From Mycetocola_B reblochoni (lineage in GTDB: Bacteria > Actinomycetota > Actinomycetes > Actinomycetales > Microbacteriaceae), in assembly GCF_003667525.1 (NCBI RefSeq), contig NZ_RCUW01000007.1, forward strand, positions 1 to 64,000: a stretch of 64,000 bases of DNA, in the 5' to 3' direction. Within the stretch, counting starts at the first letter, position 1. Every line of letters starts with the position of its first letter. This document shows, in pieces, positions 8,234 through 15,494 of this stretch. Both the position numbers and the translations under genes were made by a program. The notes beneath the pieces were generated by a model. That model ran no database searches, had not been told where the DNA came from, and saw only the letters and a list, made by a program, of their open reading frames with translations.

Positions 8234-9045
8234 CTTCACGTCCCACTACCGTCACCACGACTCTGCGTCGCCAACGCGGGTTGACCGAGGAAGCTGCGGT
8301 CGCAGCTATCGATCAGGCCTGCCGGCGGCTCAGGCTGCCGACGATTCGCGCGGTCGTCGCTGAAGCTCTGGAGACCGCGAACCGGGAGCAACTGTCGTAT
8401 CAGGGGTTCCTCGCCGAGCTGCTCCTGGCTGAGTGTGATGACCGGGATCGCCGCTCGACCGTCCGCCGTGTCTCCGCTGCCGGGTTCCCTCGGAACAAGT
8501 GGATTGGGGACTTCGATTTCGACGCGAACCCGAACATCAACGCCGCCACCATCCATACCCTCGCGACCGGAAACTGGATCCGCCGCGGCGACCCCCTCTG
8601 TCTCATCGGGGACTCCGGCACCGGGAAGTCCCACCTGCTCATCGGGCTAGGCACCGCGGCCGCGGAGAAGGGCTACCGCGTCAGATACACCCTCGCGACG
8701 AAACTCGTCAACGAACTCGTCGAAGCCGCCGATGAGAAACAGTTGGCTCGCACGATCGCCCGCTACGGCAGAGTCGACCTGCTCCTCATCGATGAACTCG
8801 GATACATGGAACTCGACCGAAGAGGAGCAGAACTCCTCTTCCAAGTCCTCACCGAGAGGGAAGAGAAGAACTCGGTAGCGATCGCATCCAACGAATCGTT
8901 CTCCGGGTGGATGAAGACATTCACCGACCCGCGGCTCTGCGCCGCGATCGTTGACAGGCTCACCTTCAACGGCCACATCATCGAAACCGGCACCGACTCC
9001 TACCGCCTCGCACACACCCGCACGACAGTGACCGCGACCCCCTGA
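8230..9045 (+). CDS. istB: IS21-family helper ATPase IstB
   Basis: 271 residues, AAA+ ATPase related to DnaC. Walker A GDSGTGKSHL and Walker B LLLIDELGYM are intact, and ASNESFSGW matches the sensor region of IstB proteins. IstB assembles on target DNA and directs IstA integration. ATG at 8230 overlaps the istA stop (ATGA), so expression is coupled. It ends 22 bp before a strong hairpin. Nothing is truncated. Confidence 0.93.
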   Translation: MTSRPTTVTTTLRRQRGLTEEAAVAAIDQACRRLRLPTIRAVVAEALETANREQLSYQGFLAELLLAECDDRDRRSTVRRVSAAGFPRNKWIGDFDFDANPNINAATIHTLATGNWIRRGDPLCLIGDSGTGKSHLLIGLGTAAAEKGYRVRYTLATKLVNELVEAADEKQLARTIARYGRVDLLLIDELGYMELDRRGAELLFQVLTEREEKNSVAIASNESFSGWMKTFTDPRLCAAIVDRLTFNGHIIETGTDSYRLAHTRTTVTATP

Positions 9046-9067
9046 CCAGGGACCGCTGCTCAACAGA

Positions 9068-9106
9068 CAGAACTGGCCCCGAATCGATAATTCGAGGCCA
9101 GATCTG
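9068..9106 (+). terminator. Hairpin after istB
   Basis: A 17-bp stem with two mismatches (CAGAACTGGCCCCGAAT, 9068-9084, against 9090-9106) and a 5-nt loop lies 22 bp after the istB stop. There is no T tract, so it may act as a transcript-end stabiliser or as a barrier between istAB and the DNA beyond. Confidence 0.5.
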
Positions 9107-9209
9107 TGGCGTTACGAGACCGGCGTGATGACGCAGGGGGCGATCATGAAAACGACCGTCACACTGGCGACGTGACTAGAAACTGTCGCCTATCCGTGCA
9201 GCAGTCCCC

Positions 9210-9243
9210 CGCTCAACCGCGGCCTGAGCCCTGGGGCAATTCA
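9210..9243. repeat. Internal copy of the IS21 right-end repeat
   Basis: 34 bp here match 9591-9624, just inside the true right end, with only three differences (shared core GGCCTGAGCCCTGGG). The two copies bracket the DUF2283 gene, suggesting the original element ended here and was later extended. Confidence 0.75.
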
Positions 9244-9293
9244 CCGCTGGCGTTTCGGATACACCACAATGCGGAAGCTCACACCCCGACCAA

Positions 9294-9518
9294 CTATCGC
9301 GGTTCGGCGTCCGCGATAGCCGACGCCGGCAGCGCGTCCGAGGCAAAGAGAACTTCCATCCCGAGCAGCTTCCCGTTCGCGTCGAAGTCCAGGATGAACT
9401 GCCCAACAGCACTCTCGTCATCGGGTACCTGAACCTGGCGCACCGCTTCCCCGGGACCGATGTTGTCCACCACCATCAAGTAGGCGGCGTCCGCTTCGCG
9501 GTCATACGTCAGTCTCAT
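9294..9518 (-). CDS. DUF2283 family small protein, IS21 passenger
   Basis: 74 residues. The pattern MRLTYDREADAAYLMV ... FILDFDANGKLLGMEVL is the signature of DUF2283, small beta-rich proteins of unknown function often found beside toxin-antitoxin genes or mobile DNA. It runs opposite to istAB and lies between the internal and terminal right-end repeats of the IS21 element. About 75 bp remain between its start and the right-end repeats, so it may have its own promoter or be silent. No partner toxin is visible beside it. Base composition resembles the neighbours. Confidence 0.75.
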   Translation of the reverse strand: MRLTYDREADAAYLMVVDNIGPGEAVRQVQVPDDESAVGQFILDFDANGKLLGMEVLFASDALPASAIADAEPR

Positions 9519-9741
9519 TCCTTAGCCCTTCGTAACGGTGACGATGTTGCCGGACCGGTTGTCCACAACGACGCGAATCCGATTCGCACCCGCTCAACTG
9601 TGGCCTGAGCCCTGGGCCAATTCAGGCCGACACCCTGGGCCACTTCGAGTTGACATAGTCAGATGAGGTACGTCCCGCGGACGTATCGAAACGACGTCGT
9701 GCCGTGCGCGTAGCTGGACCCGACCACGCCTACTAGCGGGC

Positions 9742-10767
9742 TCAGGAACTATTGTCAGCCAGGTAGTCCAGAACGCGGCGCATCGCGCGGATCGCCTGTA
9801 CGGCGTCGGGCTGCTCGACCCGCGTGTCGCCCTCATGAACGGCGACGTGGCGCTTCCCATACAGGGCCTTGCCGGCAGTCGCGACATCAGCGGGAGCATC
9901 AGCAAGCCGGCGTTTGACATCGGGCCCACGTCCGCCGCACGCCGTCTCGACAGCGAGTCGCGCGGAGAGCACGGCCTCGCGGTACCGGCCGCTGTCGAAG
10001 TGCGTCTGCGCGGTGCGCGCGTGCGCCTCCGGCGCTGACTCCTCCGTCAGCACGCGGAACGCATCCCGGTAAGCGGTGTCAGGTGTCGGGCCAAGCAGGT
10101 AGGTGAGCTCGGCGCCGTCGTTGAAGAGCAGCACATCGTACGAGTCTGTGGCCGTGCCTCCGGAGACCAGCACGTAGTCGTCGAAGCCGTCCTTCTGGTA
10201 GAGGTTCGCCATGTGTGTCTTGGCACCTGTGAACTGCGGACTACTGAGGAATGTGAGCAGGTGGTCCTGGTTCCTGCCATACAACTCGATCTTTCGGCCG
10301 GTGACTTTCTCTCGAAGACGCCGACCAAGGCCACTGTCCTCGAGGGCATACTCCTCGATGTAGGACCACACGGAGGTCGGAGGAAAGGCGATGTCCGAGG
10401 ATGCGATGTGGACCTTCACCGAGAAGCGCTCGAACGCCACAGAGATCTCGTGAGGACTCTGCGTCACGATTGGCGCGGAAATGGCGATGTACTCCGCACG
10501 ACCTCGCGGCTCAGCGAGGCCGCCTCCATGCTCGTCACAGTCCCGCAGCAGGTTTGACAGCGGCGCGAATGACCTGAATGTCTGGTTGTTCGTCAGAACC
10601 CTCACGAGCCGTCTTGTCGACTTCTCGCGAAGGCGCAGATCGGGCGCGCCGGCGGCATTCTCGAACCGCTCGACATAGCACTTGACGATGCCGGAGCTCT
10701 GAGCGCTGCGAGCGGTCACCTTCGCTGCCCGGGCAGCTTGTCGTGCCTTCGAGCTTGATCGGCTCAT
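9742..10767 (-). CDS. HEPN-domain-like protein next to Hachiman
   Basis: 341 residues. The C-terminal 90 residues (about 252-341) form a helical region with RYREAVLSARLAVETA and the motif RHVAVH (R306...H311), matching the R-x4-H pattern of HEPN ribonucleases. The N-terminal two-thirds (about 25-240) is mixed alpha/beta and not recognised. HEPN proteins are common RNA-cleaving effectors in phage defence. It lies 106 bp after the HamB gene on the same strand, so it may share its transcript, and it ends 80 bp from the IS21 right end. The HEPN call rests on motif and helical pattern only; the protein could instead be a HEPN-fold scaffold without catalysis. Confidence 0.6.
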   Translation of the reverse strand: MSRSSSKARQAARAAKVTARSAQSSGIVKCYVERFENAAGAPDLRLREKSTRRLVRVLTNNQTFRSFAPLSNLLRDCDEHGGGLAEPRGRAEYIAISAPIVTQSPHEISVAFERFSVKVHIASSDIAFPPTSVWSYIEEYALEDSGLGRRLREKVTGRKIELYGRNQDHLLTFLSSPQFTGAKTHMANLYQKDGFDDYVLVSGGTATDSYDVLLFNDGAELTYLLGPTPDTAYRDAFRVLTEESAPEAHARTAQTHFDSGRYREAVLSARLAVETACGGRGPDVKRRLADAPADVATAGKALYGKRHVAVHEGDTRVEQPDAVQAIRAMRRVLDYLADNSS

Positions 10768-10873
10768 CCCCAGTCCCCGCTTTCGACTTGGTTGTCAGGC
10801 TATCCGAGACCAGGAGCGACCGCGCTGCAACGCCCCCGTGCGTTCAGTTGCAGAGCAAAGCATGATGCGCCCG

Positions 10874-13800
10874 TTACGTGCGAAGATCCGATGGGCCTCG
10901 ATAGCTCAGTTCGACGACGTCGCCAGCGCCTGCCCCAGTGACGGTGAGCAGTCCGCGCCGATTCGGATTGAGCGGCTCCTCGAGCAGGCCGGCTCGTCGA
11001 CCGTCAGCGGACTCGAGGATGGTCCTTCCGCTGGCAAGCGACACGGCCCTATAGGGGGTGCCGTTCCTCGGCTGATGATCGCGGAGCCACGTCACCGACG
11101 CTTCCTCAACAATGTGGATCCAGGTTCTCTCCGGCGCAGCAGTGCTACGGCTGATGAATCCGACCCAGAGCTCGTGCGATGAGGCGGTCGGCCAGTGGGT
11201 GTCGTTCGCGCGCTGCCTCACTTCCTCCGCGTTCATCCACTGATGAAGCTCTGCCATTGTCGTGAAGGTGCCGCCCCCAGCTGTAACCGCGGCGAGAGCA
11301 CCGGCTCGGGAGGAGAATCCGGCCTGCATGAGCAACGCGGCAGAGCGGCTCAGGGTGCCCGTCTCCACCGCTGCAACCGCGAGTCCGTGCTCGTCGGGGA
11401 GGAACGCCCAAGGGTCGCCAGAATGCTCCTCGTGGGCCGTCGCTCGGACCCGGACCGCTTCCAGCGCCCATGGCAGCCGGTAGGCCAGTGAGTCCTCGAT
11501 GAATTCCAGCTTGTCCGTGATCTCCTCCCCAACCATCTGCGCGGCGTCCTCACCGCGAAGCCATGCGGCGAGGACCTCCTCCCATCGCGTAGGAAGCACG
11601 CGCGGCGCGAACGGGTGGATGCCGAATGCGATCCTGGCGAAGTTAGTCAGAGCGTCAATGGCAGCCTGGTCGTCGCCGTTTACGATGCCTTGGTCTGCGT
11701 CATGCAGATGCTGTTCCAAGCTGCTGGCGTGTTCGTCGAGTTGGCGCCCGGTCTCGAGGCCGACTCCCGCGAGGAAGTAGCCTCGGCGCTGTGCTGAGGT
11801 CGACTGGCTCCAGAGGAAGCGTGTGCGAGCGGCCAGGCCGGCTCGAAGCGCGGTCTGAACCGGCTCCCGCCGTCGAGCCAGGCTCCTGGCCCACAGGGAG
11901 GAGGCGAGGACGTCATCGAGAGCCCCCTCGATTCCATCCTCAGCAATCGCGGAATCGCTGAGCAGGCTAAGGAGGGCGTTGTCGAGGCTGGCGAGCTGCG
12001 AGCGCCACGCAGTTCGGGCGTGCTCGGCCTCCTCATCGGTCTCGGCCCCGACATCTGGGTAGTCCCACGCGGCGGTACCGGCGACGTAGTCCAGTAGTGC
12101 GTCCAAGTCGTCGACACCGAGCTTCGCCAGCATCCTGCTAAGCAGGCTCACCACCAGTTGCAGCAGGCCACTTTCCATGTCTCGCAAAGTGGTGTTCTCG
12201 ACCAGCTCCCTCCAGTTTCGCCTGCCCCGGGAAATGTCCGTGAAGATCGGGTGGACGACGAGACCGACAGAGTCCACGAACGCTCGGCCAGCTCTGCCGA
12301 CGACGTTACGGAACTCCGACGCCTTGATCAGCTCACGGTTACGCCAAAGACCGTGCATCACGAGGGCACTGGCTGAAAGGTTGAGCCCCTGCGCAAGGGT
12401 CGGCGAGGAGACCGTGACTTTCAGCGCGCCCCGCTGAAGCAACCTCTCTATCTCTCTTCGGTAGGGCGCGGGCAGCGAGCCGTGATGGATCGCCACGCCC
12501 AACCGCAGACAGGCGAGGATCGGGTGCTCTCGGCCGAACCATTCCTCACCGATCGTGATCGCCGAGGCGAGGTCGCCGGGGTCTCCGTGATAGACGCTTT
12601 GGAGTGCTCCTCGTCCATGAAGGTCAACGATGATCTTGGCAAAGGCGTTCACGGATGCCTTGAGCGGGCAGAAGATGAGGACAGTCTGCCCGTCGTCGAC
12701 GAGTCGCCAGGCGGTGGCAAGCGTCAGTTCCTGCTGATTCTTGGGGAACGGTGTCCTCCTGCGGCCGATCGGGGGGACAAAGGGCTCGAGAAACTTGGGA
12801 ACGAAGGGCTCCTCGTCTCCCACAATGATGCTCAGGCGGGCTCGATCGCCTTGCCAAAGCACTTCGCCGTAGCGAAGCTTCGTCGGCCGCCACGAGCTTG
12901 CAATGAGACCGTCCGGCTGGTCATCGGTCAGCCAGTTCACGAAGTCTTCGACCTCGTCTCCCTCTGGCAGGATCGCCGAGAGGCAGATGATGCGTCTGGT
13001 GTCCGCGTCCGGGCGGCGTAGCAGTCGTTGTACCTGAACTTCGTATCGGACCTCGCGTTCGTCCGCGCCGATCATGTGCCCCTCGTCGAGGACGACAAGT
13101 CCAACATCGTCGAGGAGTGTGGGGTCGTTGCGAAGGGCGAAGTCGAGCTTCTCGGGCGTGGCGACGACGATGTCCCTCTCGCGCAACAGATCCTCGTCGG
13201 CGCTGCTAGCGCCGATCGCGCCGTAGAGGGAGGTGACGGTCTTCCCCAGGGGGGTGAAGGTGCGTTGCAGGGCTGTTTCCGTCTGGGCCGACAGCGCCCG
13301 TAGGGGGGTTACGAAGACAACTCGCCGGCCCTCGGCTAGGCACGCGAGGATGCAGAGTTCGGCGATCCGGGTCTTACCGGCGCTTGTCGGCAATGACAAC
13401 ACCAGGTTCTCACCGGTGTTCAGCACTCGGTCTGCAGCGGCGAGCTGCGATGGCCATAGGTCGATCTCCGAACGTCGCCTCCGGAAGAGAGATGCGATGA
13501 ACGTCGCACGCAGTCGTGCCCAGTCGGCACCGTCGCCATCGATGGGGCCGTCCGGGAGCAGGCGGTGGAAACTGGCGTCCCAAAGACCGCGAAGCAGGTG
13601 AATCGCGAGCCGATGGCACCACCACTGGGGAACCATGTTCAGTTCGCTTGCGGCTCGGAGACCGACCTGCAGCGTGCTGAGTGCCTCATCCAGCAGCGCT
13701 TCCTCGCCCCGTTCGAACGCAAGCAGCGCCATGCTGATCGCACCGACGAACGCGTCGGTCAGCGCGAGGTCGACGACGTCGATGACATCGGCGTCACCTT

Positions 13801-14374
13801 GGTCCTCGTCGGGTTCTTCATCGTTGGCGGGCTCGATGAGCAGGCGCAACGTATCGACGAGGCGGGGGTCTGCTGCCGCGTCCTCGTCACGGTCGCTCAA
13901 GATGAGCGTGGCCAGGGTGTCGAGCTCTCTGCGGATGATATGGATGAGGCATCGCTCGCCCGTCGTGACTTCACCGGAGTCGAGCGCAGTCTGAAGCAAG
14001 GAGTATGCCCGGGCGGAGAAGCTGCCGAGGTGGTAGGCGGCTGCTGCGACGACACGGTGAAAGCCCCGTTCGCGCGAGTTGGGTCCTCTCGCGATGACTG
14101 ATTCGATGGCTGTGGCTGCGCCCTCGAAGGCGCGTTGCACGAGGCTCTGCGACCCACTCCCCTCCACCAGACGCAGGCCCAAACCCAGAAGCGAATAGCC
14201 GTAGGAGAGAAGTTCGTAACTGAGCGACTGATCGAACGCGGGCGCGTCTTCTGGCAGGACGCCGTCCCGCCAGATCATCGAGCGGGCCTCTCCTCGCGCG
14301 AGAAGCTGTTCGCGAAATCCGGGGGTGGTCGCCTCCGCAATAGCGGCCTCAATGTCCTCAACTGTTTCGGGCAT
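10874..14374 (-). CDS. hamB: Hachiman helicase HamB
   Basis: 1166 residues, a superfamily 2 helicase. An N-terminal helical region (1-300) precedes Walker A LPTSAGKTR (328-336), motif Ia TPLRALSAQ, the DEGH box (430-433) and SAILPEGDEVEDF, then a second RecA-like domain with HHGSLPAPYRREIERLL and VVGRAGRA. This DExH helicase of Ski2-like organisation is the partner of HamA in Hachiman phage defence. In that system the helicase senses aberrant or invading DNA and releases the HamA nuclease. Its start overlaps the HamA 3' end by 17 bp, the expected order and coupling. A plain DNA-repair helicase is the alternative, but the HamA neighbour argues against it. Confidence 0.88.
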   Translation of the reverse strand: MPETVEDIEAAIAEATTPGFREQLLARGEARSMIWRDGVLPEDAPAFDQSLSYELLSYGYSLLGLGLRLVEGSGSQSLVQRAFEGAATAIESVIARGPNSRERGFHRVVAAAAYHLGSFSARAYSLLQTALDSGEVTTGERCLIHIIRRELDTLATLILSDRDEDAAADPRLVDTLRLLIEPANDEEPDEDQGDADVIDVVDLALTDAFVGAISMALLAFERGEEALLDEALSTLQVGLRAASELNMVPQWWCHRLAIHLLRGLWDASFHRLLPDGPIDGDGADWARLRATFIASLFRRRRSEIDLWPSQLAAADRVLNTGENLVLSLPTSAGKTRIAELCILACLAEGRRVVFVTPLRALSAQTETALQRTFTPLGKTVTSLYGAIGASSADEDLLRERDIVVATPEKLDFALRNDPTLLDDVGLVVLDEGHMIGADEREVRYEVQVQRLLRRPDADTRRIICLSAILPEGDEVEDFVNWLTDDQPDGLIASSWRPTKLRYGEVLWQGDRARLSIIVGDEEPFVPKFLEPFVPPIGRRRTPFPKNQQELTLATAWRLVDDGQTVLIFCPLKASVNAFAKIIVDLHGRGALQSVYHGDPGDLASAITIGEEWFGREHPILACLRLGVAIHHGSLPAPYRREIERLLQRGALKVTVSSPTLAQGLNLSASALVMHGLWRNRELIKASEFRNVVGRAGRAFVDSVGLVVHPIFTDISRGRRNWRELVENTTLRDMESGLLQLVVSLLSRMLAKLGVDDLDALLDYVAGTAAWDYPDVGAETDEEAEHARTAWRSQLASLDNALLSLLSDSAIAEDGIEGALDDVLASSLWARSLARRREPVQTALRAGLAARTRFLWSQSTSAQRRGYFLAGVGLETGRQLDEHASSLEQHLHDADQGIVNGDDQAAIDALTNFARIAFGIHPFAPRVLPTRWEEVLAAWLRGEDAAQMVGEEITDKLEFIEDSLAYRLPWALEAVRVRATAHEEHSGDPWAFLPDEHGLAVAAVETGTLSRSAALLMQAGFSSRAGALAAVTAGGGTFTTMAELHQWMNAEEVRQRANDTHWPTASSHELWVGFISRSTAAPERTWIHIVEEASVTWLRDHQPRNGTPYRAVSLASGRTILESADGRRAGLLEEPLNPNRRGLLTVTGAGAGDVVELSYRGPSDLRT

Positions 14375-15128
14375 CGGCGATCGCTTTCGAGTAGACGTCG
14401 GCGATGAACGCCTGATGCTCTGAGACCTGCAGACCGACAGCGAGGCGTCTTACGCGTCCCCGATACGCGGTCGTGTTCGTGCGGAGGAGGTTGCGTGGAT
14501 CATTGCCTGTGAAGGTGAACAGCAGTTGCACCACCTGCCGTTGGTTGATCCCTGTGGTCAGTTGGGCGTCGTCGACGAGGTTGGCCAATGTATGCTCGCC
14601 GAGTTCGTGGAGTCGGTCGGCTACGAAGCTGAGAGCGTGAGGCGATGGGCGTCCCCGATCGCTTCTGAGCGCAAGGTCCGCACCCGTGACCGTCGCAGTG
14701 CCAAGCGTTGCCCGGCTCTTGGCCTCACCCTTCAGTAATTCGAGCGATCCGTCGGTAGCCGCGCGCACGCCAACCAGGTCATCGCCACGCATCGACATCT
14801 CGCGGTGGTCCTTCCACCGCAGACGTTCCACGACTCGGAAGCCGAGCTCACGCGCCGCGTACTGCGCTCCGATGATCTCTCCGAGGTCGCCTGAGCGGGT
14901 GCGCTTGCTACTGGGGAGCTTTCCCTCCAGGTATGCGGCGGCAGCAGGCTTCCCCAGCTCGGCGAGGATGGTGGCAATCCGGTCCGGACCCGCATACTGG
15001 TTCGAGATCTGCGCTGCCGCCCAGTCGACACCCCGCGCGACGGTCGTCGGCGAAGCGACCATGTGCACCATCGCGTGCCGCCTCAGCGGTTCGCGTGTGG
15101 ATGTCGTCCACGAGGAAAGCGGTGCCAT
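14358..15128 (-). CDS. hamA: Hachiman nuclease HamA (DUF1837)
   Basis: Up to 256 residues. The DUF1837 hallmarks are present: GDLGE (80-84), MRGDDLVGV (113-121) and LLKGEAKSR (131-139). Together they supply the acidic residues and the E-x-K (E135, K137) of a PD-(D/E)XK-like nuclease. HamA is held inactive by HamB and degrades DNA when the complex is triggered. The N-terminus is uncertain: ATG codons in the same frame at residues 20 and 23 (start near 15071 or 15062) are also plausible, and residues 1-19 look unlike the family. It overlaps hamB by 17 bp. Catalytic residues appear intact. Confidence 0.85.
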   Translation of the reverse strand: MAPLSSWTTSTREPLRRHAMVHMVASPTTVARGVDWAAAQISNQYAGPDRIATILAELGKPAAAAYLEGKLPSSKRTRSGDLGEIIGAQYAARELGFRVVERLRWKDHREMSMRGDDLVGVRAATDGSLELLKGEAKSRATLGTATVTGADLALRSDRGRPSPHALSFVADRLHELGEHTLANLVDDAQLTTGINQRQVVQLLFTFTGNDPRNLLRTNTTAYRGRVRRLAVGLQVSEHQAFIADVYSKAIADARNS

Positions 15129-15251
15129 TCGTCAATCGTGGCAGAGGTCGCGCTGCTGAACGCAAAGCGCCGCGCCAGGCTGCTGCCGCCGCCGCCGCCG
15201 CCGAAGGGACCCTCTAACACATCGGCCGACTACCGCGAGCCGGACTGCTGA

Positions 15252-15440
15252 AGAGTTCGCGTCGCCAAATCCACGATCCTCGGCATCCTGCGATCCGACA
15301 ACGTCGTCGTTCGGCGGCAGCCGCTGCCGGTCGAGCAGGTTGCAGAGGCTTCGAGGCTCCATAAGTCGGGCCTGCCCCTCTCCGGCGTCGCTGACCGGAT
15401 GTCCGTAGATCGGGAGACGATGCGCGTCGCAATATCCATG
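15252..15440 (+). pseudogene. Remnant of a recombinase-type helix-turn-helix C-terminus
   Basis: Between two minus-strand defence genes (gap 15129-15494) the + strand encodes, after a stop at 15249, a stretch with no start. It reads KSTILGILRSDN ... EQVAEASRLHKSGLPLSGVADRM ... DRETMRVAI. This is the pattern of the C-terminal helix-turn-helix of serine-recombinase-like element proteins (linker, short basic strand, then a 'xSGxxLxxVAxxxxVxxxTxxxAL' helix pair). No catalytic domain is present. It is probably the scar of a mobile element that brought one of the flanking modules. A (GCC)n-rich tract at 15180-15202 is the only other feature in the gap. Confidence 0.45.
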
Positions 15441-15494
15441 CCGGAGTATCGCTTCGTCCACCGGCTGGTGCGAACTGAGCACGCAGAGACAGGA

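Larger units (their letters stand above)
6421..9661 (+). mobile_element. Complete IS21-family insertion sequence with passenger gene
   Basis: The left end TGACTCTGTCACTCTGATTT and the inverse of the right end (TGACTATGTCAACTCGAAGT) align, and both continue into repeated TGG-CCCAGG boxes; the left side has three such boxes up to about 6515. The hexamer GATGAG flanks the element directly on both sides (6415-6420 and 9662-9667), a target duplication in the IS21 size range. Total 3241 bp, longer than the usual ~2-2.5 kb. The excess is downstream of istB, where a second, internal right-end copy and a DUF2283 gene are found. Confidence 0.9.
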
